Part shown: positions 60,001-64,000 of the stretch, piece after piece
Numbering within the stretch: position 1 is the first letter of the stretch
Layout of the letters: each line of letters begins with the position of its first letter
NCBI RefSeq assembly: GCF_028453695.1
Contig: NC_135777.1
Location: forward strand, 8,173,714 to 8,237,713
From: Augochlora pura
Taxonomy: Eukaryota; Arthropoda; Insecta; Hymenoptera; Halictidae
Length of the DNA stretch: 64,000 nt
Direction: 5' to 3'
Notes under the pieces: generated by a model
Seen by the model: the letters and a program-made list of their open reading frames with translations, nothing else
The model's database searches: none
What the model was told of the DNA's origin: nothing
Translations under genes and position numbers: made by a program

Positions 60001-63000
60001 ATTTCCAATTTTTTGGCACTTTATTCCTCGATACTGTGAGGTATGAGATAAGCGCGTTTGGGTTATGCGATAGTCGGATCGAGTGAGGTGTGAACGAAGA
60101 GTGTTTGGACTGTGTGACTATTCCTCGAAATGAGAGTGCACGTGCCTACGAATCGGTGATTGAATGTGGTCATGTATGAGTGAGTTTTAAGAAAGCAAGA
60201 GTGTCGTGAGGGTAGAAAAGTTTTCCCAGTTGCGTGAAGCGTTGAAAGAGCTAAGACGAAGCGTGAGATGTTTGTGAGAGACTTGTGTGTAAAGACTGTA
60301 TTTTATTTCATTATCTTGTTTTCCCCTTTTCTGTTATTAAATATTTTGTTAAAGTAACTGTGGTTAATCCTTTGTTGTGGAAAATCCCTACAATACTGTT
60401 GAATTTGAAAATTTTTCTATTTATTAAATATATACTAAAGACTTGTGTTTCAATCTTCTTATTTAAGCAAAGCTTAATTAACACTTTAGCGACCAAACAT
60501 TCGGCCATAAACATTTCTATAATATAAATTTACTATCGTTTTTATACTTTTATAATATTGTTACGAATATGGGTCGAGATTATCGATATCAGTTTGGATA
60601 TCGATACATTAAGTTGAATGATGTTGGTTGCAGCGTCGTTTTGGTAACGACGATATAACAGGAATAGAAGAGAATCGGTTGACAGACTTCGATGAGAGTG
60701 GACGTGGCACGAGTCCCTCCTCTCGAAATAAAGATTATTGTTCATTGTTAATATACGAGAGAGTGTTTTTTTTGTATAATGCCGCGACTACGCAGACGTC
60801 CACGTAACAATATTATCATTAAATAATATTTATTTTATTATTTTATTTATTTTATTAATCTCGAAAGGTATCTAATATTTACAAAATTTTATAATATTGG
60901 AGCTTGCAGTGGTAAAATCTAACACTTTTATTTCAATAATAGATTTAAATTTATTGGTTGCCGTATCCACCCGTTTCACAAGCAAACGCTTAGGGGAAAA
61001 GTCGATTTATAAGCTACCGGTTGATAAAGTGTTAACTTAGTTAGCTTATCCTGTAGTTAGTAGAGTGATTTATAATTTTTGTATGTGGTGTAATATAGTT
61101 CAAATGAGTTTTAAGATGAGCTTCGAAGCTTATCTCATGGTTAAACCCAAAATGGGTTTTCCCTATTTTCTATACAACTTAAACATTACTTTAGGAATGT
61201 AACTATATTTATTCAGATTTCTGACAATGTTTGTTACGATATGTCCAAACAAAACAATTTGTCGTAATTCAATTGTAGATGAAAAATTTCTAAACCTGTA
61301 ACTTTATTGGTACTAGTAATGCTAATATTAAACACATCGATTTAATTAACATTGAAATGTACTTTTTTATAAACTTATAATGCTAACTGAATTTCAGATG
61401 TTTATGTAAAATAAAAATTATTCACATCAATTGCAGGAAATGATAGTGAAATAAAAGGATACTTGATTTTTCATTAATCGTAGCAAATTAACATAGCTTT
61501 GTGTAGAAATTCTTTTAATGTCATCCTTCTCTTGTATCTCACCTGTTTTTGTCATAGGTGAAGTACTTACAGTCTGCGATATTTTTGAATGCAAAAGCAC
61601 GATTATCCTTTATTCATAAATACACTTCTTAATTATGAGAAGAATCATTTATATTAATTGCAAGATGCAGCAGCTGCATGATCATTTTTTTTCATTCTTT
61701 TTTCAATAATTTTAATAAAAATCCTTTTTTGAATGCTTTTACTGTTCTGCATTTTCTATTCCTAGTTTATATCATTATATTTTAAATAAATATTTACAGA
61801 CATACAAAATTTTACAGCGGTAAGCCGATAAATGAATGTATGAAACAAACACATGGATAAATAGCTCGATTTTTCAATAAAGTAGCGAAAATAAATAGTT
61901 TAATAATTTGATGAAATAGCAAAAATAAATAGTTTAATTAGTTAATAAATAGAGAAATACCAGCAATTAATTTCTTATGAACGTATACGTATTTATAATT
62001 CAAATATAAATCATCGAATACATCTTACAAATTTACAATTACTGTTACATTTCTTCTAACTCGTTAAAATTATTAATAAAAATAATTAATGTTTATATCC
62101 TTCGTATCATGCAATTAATGCATATAGCTTTTATTTTCCATAAAAATCCGCAATCTAGTAACAATAGCTACGTGTTATCTTTGGAATTTCTAGTTTCTCA
62201 TTTCTATAGAAAAATAAGGAACATTACAAATTTTCTGGTCTAGCTAGATCTGCTATTAAACGCTTGGCATATGACAACCGGGTGAAATCGATTTAACGGC
62301 TGAGACAGCCTGTACAAAGTGTATCAGATTTTCATAATCTATTTTCGCCATTTCACAGCCTTGAAAGGACGCTTTACACCCGAGGAAAAAACACAAAACG
62401 CCACGGAGGACGGCGGAAAAAGTTATTGAACGCGTCATAACCGTGTTCGAGATGCTTAATTAATGGCTTCTCGTCTCCGAAACGTTAACGAGGAAACCGA
62501 TTCCAATATTCTTCTGCTGCGTCTTATCGCTTCTTTCCCTCTACAGGTTCGCGTTCGCTCCAATCAATGCCTGACACACTTCAATGCGAGCACTTGGACT
62601 TCAATAATTCAATAGTGCAGAAACTCGGTTTGCTTTGAGTGTCAATCGAAGCGTTTAAGAATCTTGAACTTCGAGAGAAGTCCTTGGAATTCGGATAGCG
62701 GCGTAAGACCGATCGCCACTTTAAAAAATTTAAAGTTTAAACCAAAGACCATGATTTCAAACTTATCACTTTACTGACAGTTTTCTAAAAGACTTTTCAA
62801 ATCAATAATCAATAATTGAGAATTTCTTAGAAAATTATTAAAAAGGTCCCAACAATTTTACACGTAATTTCAGACATTTCTTGAATTAATATAATGTGAA
62901 AGTATTATTTAAAAAATGATTATCGAACATCCTTTATTGAGAAAGAAGATCTTATTAAAAACTACGTTATTTATACTTTTGTAATCATAGAACAACTTAA

Positions 63001-63788
63001 CAAACCGTTTAAGAACAGAAAAACAATATACAATTAAAAATTGTCAAAACTAAAATCAGACTTTTGAATTTCGCGGTTCATCTAAGATGTTAAATGTGAA
63101 AATTAACTACAAGTCATTTTTAGACAAATTTTCGTACATGTATACAAAAATGTAATATTCGTGACGTATATATTGCTAGTAATGAATTGTGTAATAATGT
63201 TATTCCGTTCTTTTCAGCATTTATTCTTTCGAGCATTTAAATACATATATGTATACATGTATAGACACACAATAAATACAAATACTTCCTCAATAAAATT
63301 ATTACTAGACTGCGCATTTTAAGCATTTTGGACAATACCGACTACATCAAATAGAAAATTTGCATAGACATTAGAAAAATGTAAGAATTTTTTTATATTT
63401 CATACAACTCATTAAAGTGATTAAAGAGGAGAGACATTTTCAACGAGCTTACGTTTCTTAGAGGTAATACAGATAATTATATATTTTTATTTTGTATTGA
63501 AATTCGGCGTCTGTTTTTCATAATCGAAAAAGTTTTAATCGGTGCCACTCAGTAAAGATAATGGTACGGTAAGCGGTTAAACAGTTTTAAACTCGACAAA
63601 ATCGAGTATCGTTCAGAGAAAAGTTGTTAAAATTTATGAAGATTTAGCATTATTTATTGTTCATTCAGTGTAAATGAAAACTTACTTTGACGGATCCACG
63701 GTGACGAAATCCGTGTATAGCTTCAGCAATTCACCACCGACTACGTAGCCCATCGCGGGTCCTATTATAGCCATCGTGTAAAAAATAC
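29821..63788 (-). CDS. SLCO/OATP organic anion transporter, 3' part (7 exons)
   Basis: Multi-exon gene read from high to low coordinates: 63788-63686, 35667-35546, 34607-34344, 33336-33135, 32324-32177, 31353-30977, 30022-29821. Every junction is GT-AG and the codon phases agree throughout, giving 471 residues and a TAA stop. The family comprises 12-pass plasma-membrane carriers that take up amphipathic organic anions (steroid conjugates, eicosanoids; an ecdysone importer in insects). Visible landmarks in order: a membrane segment with IIGPAMGYVVGG, the superfamily signature as WVGAWWIGFL, a lipid-facing stretch ending FPAALPG, a helix with SEGLLIAGFAAFLPKLI, a glycine-rich PAGGGGTFLGG turn, a Kazal-like cysteine loop, and final helices followed by a short hydrophilic tail. 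The amino-terminal half lies beyond the window. The paralogue (for example Oatp74D or Oatp30B type) was not determined. The signature lacks the usual D-x-R before W. Confidence 0.93.
30358..30946 (+). repeat. interspersed repeat family F, copy 3, in OATP intron
   Basis: Starts AAAGGGCATAGCCGATTAAG and ends near GAAAATGCGAATTAAG. It fills most of the 954-bp last OATP intron and stops about 30 bp from the 5' splice site at 30976. It lacks the D-arm-like extension of the other copies, and its small frame is broken by a TGA. Confidence 0.85.
30977..31353 (-). CDS. OATP exon F, end of Kazal loop and TM10-11
   Basis: 377-nt exon. The acceptor is TTTGACAG|GTATAT and the donor AGCAG|GTAATT. It begins VYLDCSCIRAPPM (the CSC that closes the Kazal-like loop), has two NTT glycosylation sequons, a helix (LWPFIILAFCNMFITFLCTM), PALSATLRVVRDDQRSFALG, and GTIPAPMVFGALIDDTCILW followed by a cysteine pair. 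All are typical of the OATP carboxy-terminal third. A solo LTR begins 41 bp upstream of its 3' splice site. Confidence 0.95.
31394..31749 (+). repeat. solo LTR in OATP intron, 41 bp from exon
   Basis: TGTGGGGTATGAGATAAG...AAATCCCTACA, 356 bp, with a perfect duplication TAAT (31390-31393 and 31750-31753). It is about 90 percent like the copy at 60035-60392. It sits in the intron between the Kazal exon and exon F, antisense to the gene, leaving 40 nt before the acceptor. Confidence 0.93.
32177..32324 (-). CDS. OATP exon E, Kazal-like loop
   Basis: 148-nt exon with acceptor TTTTCAG|GAAAAC and donor AAA|GTAAAT. It encodes SLDDTCNSGCGCSKSEFNPI, then CGVDGITYYSPCHAGC, a Kazal-type cysteine pattern found in the large loop between TM9 and TM10 of OATPs. 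A naive open frame here is out of register. The correct frame follows from the neighbouring exon phases and the cysteine spacing. Confidence 0.94.
33135..33336 (-). CDS. OATP exon D, TM8-9
   Basis: 202-nt exon. The acceptor is TTTCTAG|GTTTGG and the donor CCAA|GTACGT. It encodes GLVTVPAGGGGTFLGGYLI, then a lipid-facing helix (LLATASCIAFTLCFVL), then NCPNLNFAGVTVPY, which opens the large fifth extracellular loop. The glycine-rich turn is a conserved OATP feature. It ends in phase 2 and joins to the G of the Kazal exon. Confidence 0.92.
34344..34607 (-). CDS. OATP exon C, intracellular loop and TM7 region
   Basis: 264-nt exon. The acceptor is GGACAG|GTTCGG and the donor ATGG|GTGAAT. A charged intracellular loop (ELAKERVSEAHEKPKQ) leads to ELPRALTELLGNP and the conserved helix FMLNLAGASEGLLIAGFAAF, then LPKLIENQFNVSAS. 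Spacing and motifs fit the segment after the large cytoplasmic loop of OATPs. It ends in phase 1, matched by the next exon. Confidence 0.93.
35122..35410. mobile_element. foldback MITE in OATP intron
   Basis: Ends TACAGTGTACCAAAAT and, reversed, TACAGGGTGTTCCAAAAT, with TA at both flanks. It holds a long perfect inverted repeat of 26 bp (arms around CACTGACCAATGAGAGACGA) separated by a short spacer. The interior resembles the 3' end of the 3309-4720 transposon family (GTTATTAACAAAAAG). Confidence 0.8.
35546..35667 (-). CDS. OATP exon B with GAWW signature
   Basis: 122-nt exon with acceptor TTTTCAG|GATCAG and donor CTG|GTATCT. It encodes SLTPENNVWVGAWWIGFLG followed by a hydrophobic helix ending AFPAALPG. 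This is the family signature region at the extracellular loop 3/TM6 boundary. The consensus D-x-R-W is replaced by N-N-V-W, an uncommon change at a diagnostic position; the GAWW core is intact. Confidence 0.93.
36290..36530. repeat. degenerate copy of the MITE family
   Basis: Shares GAGATCATTTTAAGTAACTTTTTC, CATTGGTC and CGTTAATAACTTG with 35122-35410 and 4590-4714. More diverged, with no clear termini. Confidence 0.6.
36808..37697 (+). repeat. 3' end of Tc1/mariner-like family, second copy
   Basis: Matches 4225-4714 (CAGGGCCACACAAAATAACG, GTGCCGTTCTACATAAGTGG, GGTTACTTGAAATGACCTCA) and ends CACCCTGTATA. It is split by the solo LTR at 37166-37555. No transposase frame is kept. Confidence 0.85.
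37166..37555 (+). repeat. solo LTR, 390 bp
   Basis: TGTGAAGCAGGAAGCC...CCCGTGACA with a perfect duplication CTCG (37162-37165 and 37556-37559). TATATAAA near 37327 and AATAAA near 37349 give plus orientation. The undisrupted homologue at 4550 confirms the insertion site. Confidence 0.92.
37700..38983. other. no feature recognised (OATP intron)
   Basis: AT-rich intron sequence. A somewhat GC-richer patch at 38090-38430 has short frames only and no similarity that I recognise. Confidence 0.45.
38984..39411 (+). repeat. LTR-like sequence
   Basis: TGTTGGCGACTTGTC...GTCGTGGCAACA, 428 bp, with AATAAA near 39310 and an A-rich middle. The flanks do not form a duplication, so the right side may have been joined secondarily to the sequence that also precedes the copy at 45839. 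Confidence 0.55.
39441..40391 (+). repeat. LTR-like copy B1
   Basis: TGTTCCGTCCTACAAC...CTCCCCAACA. ACTATAAAAAGGG lies near 39808. The flanks TAAAG/CAAAG are a possible 5-bp duplication with one change. It contains a run of GTATTC repeats (39836-40025). It is closely related to 45839-46669; the first 259 bp plus 53 bp upstream are identical. Confidence 0.7.
40400..45770. other. OATP intron, mostly unremarkable
   Basis: About 5.4 kb of AT-rich sequence with no coding similarity. Notable items: a short perfect inverted repeat at 41335-41356 (ACTCCTTCGT/ACGAAGGAGT), the 23-bp tandem at 42652, a degenerate MITE-family copy at about 43205-43405 (TTCGTTAACAACTCGTTAAC), and a GC-richer patch at 44230-44540. 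Confidence 0.5.
42652..42728. repeat. 23-bp tandem repeat, about 3.3 copies
   Basis: GTGCGACAGGAGTGTAAAC AAAT repeated at 42652, 42675 and 42698 without change, with a partial fourth copy at 42721. Confidence 0.95.
45839..46669 (+). repeat. LTR-like copy B2
   Basis: TGTTCCGTCCTACAAC...CCACCAAACA. ATTATAAAAAGGG lies near 46206. It is identical to B1 to position 46097, then roughly 10-15 percent diverged and shorter in the GTATTC tract. No target duplication is evident. Confidence 0.7.
46786..47413 (+). repeat. solo LTR, 628 bp
   Basis: TGTTGCGACGGCAACACC...CGCGTATACA with a perfect 5-bp duplication ATTAG (46781-46785 and 47414-47418). AATAAAG near 47351 supports plus orientation. No internal domain. 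Confidence 0.88.
47600..48700 (-). pseudogene. LINE reverse transcriptase fragment
   Basis: The minus-strand frame 48440-48123 reads KLSDIWKERIVLPIFKKGDR, then NVSNYRKATILNRVYKIYA and IPETQAGFKSEIGTIDNI, the fingers and palm-entry blocks of non-LTR reverse transcriptases (family: PI.KKGD..NY R.I.LL...YK, Q.GFR.G.ST.D). Upstream sequence to 48597 continues KKNKTAGIAKVDNK, the preceding block. Stops and frameshifts are frequent. The catalytic YADD is not visible. The clade is not assigned; composition and motifs differ from the jockey and R1 copies. Confidence 0.75.
48704..49046 (+). repeat. 5' LTR of the Gypsy-like element
   Basis: 343 bp. Aligned to the right LTR it differs at only a handful of sites (for example GCTGCGTC versus GCTGCATC). 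AATAAACTCC near 48967 is a probable polyadenylation signal. Confidence 0.93.
49244..51253 (+). CDS. Gag-like protein with long repetitive tail
   Basis: 669-residue frame in the Gypsy-like element. The amino part is charged with a predicted coiled coil (VEEKLKKLESDYAELLRVYE). A capsid-like part around residues 125-215 contains GEFDGFNRPVEEFIKEIQEI and MLICQRIKGDAKKLIDD. It is followed by charged repeats with recurring EEIEDIWT...P..RE, then 33-bp tandem units from about 50826 to 51180. No zinc knuckle is seen. In the tandem part another plus frame reads MDIKQSETTED but is stopped, so the original frame there is uncertain. The role by family is particle assembly. The initiator could also be the later MSNNRE used by the truncated copy at 1274. 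Confidence 0.8.
   Translation: MGKPITRNTYRNSKRITQSDLDNETRGFIEIDTPFIRKMSNNRESGTSSTLSVEEKLKKLESDYAELLRVYETREKRINDLICTKRDDRVEEYESDHSQTLETRRRIFIKDAKNTKRVMKMIGEFDGFNRPVEEFIKEIQEIRQLVPDERMYLRMLICQRIKGDAKKLIDDNGILDLEDLFDILKTEYMLTKSYHLLVQEYTGRFNLLDRDIIGSIHQMPKMSPQRFSIQKAEEEYNKSENRRSLIMKEKMVTAEKNISNARRVSLTRERTSMEDTINEELLNFKPHTRTSFPDTEVTLLPRVNVKKDSLIRNCEDKTAYKPKLQSSDDKIEEIWAAKSKDREFKCIRKHEVSVERSVKLHDREPRDEDVPVDRPKNRETEVIEQIKEISKFSVVSPYRKSQGEIEDVRPDQPKTQEETRVKHEETTYTRTSLSTPFTQKIDNEIEDIWTDTPNVREIKSIRKIEEISHIRKPINTPLTHKVDEIENIWENKPKDREIKPIKKMEETKHTLSTQKVDEEIEDIWTEEPNNRKLQKICVSNNRELQEIWILNNRKVQKMWILNNRKLQKIWIPNNPKLQKMWILNNRNPQKIWILNNRKLQKMRILNNRKLQKMLIINNRKLQKIWVSNNRKRQKKYLLNKSWKILTLNNWKLQKRCYRNLSGCSVNYLH
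50826..51180 (+). repeat. 33-bp in-frame tandem repeats in gag
   Basis: Units of AACAATCGGAAACTACAGAA plus 13 nt recur every 33 bp (for example 50894, 50927, 51026, 51059 and 51092), about ten copies. Point changes accumulate but length is constant at 11 codons. Confidence 0.88.
51791..52189 (+). pseudogene. membrane-protein fragment, possible envelope-like remnant
   Basis: 132 residues in the position where envelope genes sit in insect Gypsy-type elements, just before the 3' LTR. One clear membrane segment (about residues 40-63, ending LLYKIKAW) is preceded by a short amphipathic region and followed by cysteines and an S/T/Q-rich tail. This would match only the membrane-anchor end of such a glycoprotein; the rest is absent. 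The assignment rests on position and topology, not sequence similarity. Confidence 0.45.
52253..52595 (+). repeat. 3' LTR of the Gypsy-like element
   Basis: 343 bp, preceded by the polypurine tract and followed by the GTTC duplication. Near-identical to the left LTR. Confidence 0.93.
52600..53060 (-). pseudogene. possible LINE linker remnant
   Basis: The reverse strand gives K/R/E-rich broken frames of the kind that lie between endonuclease and polymerase in LINEs. It could be the upstream part of the LINE at 47600-48700, separated by the Gypsy-like insertion at the GTTC site. Weak evidence: composition and orientation only. Confidence 0.3.
53061..54177. other. no feature recognised (OATP intron)
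   Basis: AT-rich sequence with a slightly GC-richer patch at 53560-53860. The minus-strand frames there have no similarity that I recognise. Confidence 0.45.
54183..54747 (-). repeat. BEL 3' LTR
   Basis: 565 bp. Ends with the ATATT duplication on its outer side; the polypurine tract lies on its inner side. Confidence 0.93.
54760..55522 (-). pseudogene. BEL/Pao integrase amino-terminal remnant
   Basis: Directly after the TAA the same frame continues AHEFASEIRDLNKGGK, LNPFIDPSGLLRVGGRL, HHVTKLIIQNEHLRNYHSGA (the H-H part of the integrase zinc domain) and YWPIDGK, then breaks with a stop before C-V-T-Y-T-K-A-R-P, the cysteine part. The catalytic core is mostly missing before the polypurine tract. 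Confidence 0.85.
55523..57145 (-). pseudogene. BEL/Pao gag-protease fused to post-polymerase region
   Basis: 540-residue frame. Gag: coiled-coil amino part, LPRIQIKPFDGNPLEWREFY near residue 111 (the Pao gag signature) and LLKRKCDRPRQIVNEH. Zinc knuckles are reduced or lost. An aspartic-protease-like block RALLDGGTQTHFIAPGLADE lies at residues 269-288. Around residue 385-400 the frame jumps to the region after RNase H (FVANRVNTIQ, AHVPTKENPADFISRGQSP, LWLNGPSWL-like), so the reverse transcriptase and most of RNase H are deleted in frame. It ends at a TAA where the homologous frame continues. Confidence 0.9.
57236..57560 (-). repeat. GC-rich tandem repeats in the BEL leader
   Basis: Imperfect repeats built from TCCGTTCGGCTG, TCCACTGTTCCGACGGCTGC and GATGTCTCCGGCTGCTGGGT, recurring over about 300 bp between the 5' LTR and gag. 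They keep minus-strand frames open (NGHSSRRNSG, NPPDPAAGDIHE), but no protein is recognised. Confidence 0.75.
57627..58164 (-). repeat. BEL 5' LTR
   Basis: 538 bp. Lacks a 28-bp block present in the other LTR (about 54640-54667) and has a few substitutions, showing an older insertion than the Gypsy-like element. Confidence 0.93.
58170..60034. other. OATP intron with a GC-richer block
   Basis: AT-rich sequence with a distinctly GC-richer block at 59210-59960. Overlapping short frames exist there but none has recognisable similarity. Possible conserved non-coding DNA or an old repeat. Confidence 0.45.
60035..60392 (+). repeat. solo LTR, second copy of the 31394 family
   Basis: TGTGAGGTATGAGATAAG...AAATCCCTACA, 358 bp, with a perfect duplication ATAC (60031-60034 and 60393-60396). 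Both copies lie in OATP introns. Confidence 0.93.
60559..60809 (+). repeat. solo LTR, 251 bp
   Basis: TGTTACGAATATGGGTCG...CGTCCACGTAACA with a perfect duplication ATAT (60555-60558 and 60810-60813). AATAAAG near 60727 gives plus orientation. Confidence 0.88.
60814..63685. other. OATP intron, no other feature recognised
   Basis: AT-rich sequence up to the donor of exon A. A GC-richer patch at 62260-62720 has no recognisable coding content. No repeat termini found. Confidence 0.5.
63686..63788 (-). CDS. OATP exon A (5'-most in window)
   Basis: 103-nt internal exon. The acceptor reads CTGCCTAG before GTATTTTTTACACG, and the donor is AA|GTAAGT. It encodes GIFYT then MAIIGPAMGYVVGGELLKLY, a membrane segment typical of the middle of OATPs. 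It ends in phase 2 (AA), and the G opening the exon at 35667 completes an AAG lysine codon. That join is what links it across about 28 kb. Upstream exons are expected beyond position 64000. Confidence 0.9.
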
Positions 63789-64000
63789 CTAGGCAGAAGA
63801 ATATTCTTTTTCAAAAATATTTTCTCAAAATCTGACTCTTTTTAATTCATTCTCTCTTTAAATACAATTTTTATTTAGAGTTTTAGAGTAAAACATCATC
63901 TTGAATGTAAAACCAGAACTTAATCTTCAATAGACAAGAACAAACATCAATTTAGCCAGACATCTCATAAAGGCGGTCAGGAGCAGATGCAGCTCGTTCA

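Overview
The window is a 64 kb piece of an AT-rich animal nuclear genome with two assembly gaps (1560-2059 and 12084-12183). The mix of mariner, Transib, jockey, R1-clade, BEL/Pao and Ty3/Gypsy elements, with insect-type coding remnants, points to an insect, most likely a hymenopteran such as an ant or bee. That assignment is inference. There are no operons, CRISPR arrays or prokaryotic signals.

Only one host gene is recognised: the 3' half of an organic-anion-transporting polypeptide (SLCO/OATP) gene on the minus strand. Seven exons run from 63788 down to the stop at 29821, with canonical GT-AG junctions and phases that all agree, encoding 471 residues. They cover a mid-protein membrane segment, the GAWW signature, the Kazal-like extracellular loop and the C-terminal membrane segments. 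The 5' exons lie beyond 64000. One intron is about 28 kb (35668-63685) and has been filled by transposons.

The rest is mostly a layered transposon graveyard. 945-5305: an LTR plus gag fragment cut by a gap, 72-bp and 183-bp tandem repeats, a decayed Tc1/mariner-like transposon with an intron, and a MITE. 7070-8071: solo LTR. 8869-9590: interspersed repeat. 9833-10990: internally deleted jockey LINE. 12480-25800: a nest in which a minus-strand jockey LINE was hit by a mariner (14019-20415), the mariner by an R1-clade LINE (14335-19464), and the R1 by a Transib element (16436-18180). Two further insertions sit in the same jockey, and removing the inserts restores reading frames. 26030-28592: another interspersed repeat and a second solo LTR. 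29821-35667: OATP exons with repeats in their introns. 35122-47413: MITEs, solo LTRs and two related LTR-like copies with a 312-bp identical tract. 47600-53060: LINE remnants split by a Ty3/Gypsy-like element (48704-52595). 54183-58164: a deleted BEL/Pao element with both LTRs. 60035-60809: two more solo LTRs.

The most unusual signals are: (1) an LTR family whose two copies carry an array of two-stem hairpins in which both stems change in a compensatory way while the apical loop is conserved; (2) a Transib element whose termini begin with the V(D)J heptamer CACAGTG, flanked by a CGGCG duplication and sitting in an R1; (3) the multi-level nest itself; (4) a solo LTR 41 bp from an OATP 3' splice site; (5) two LTR copies with a sharp identity tract that looks like gene conversion.
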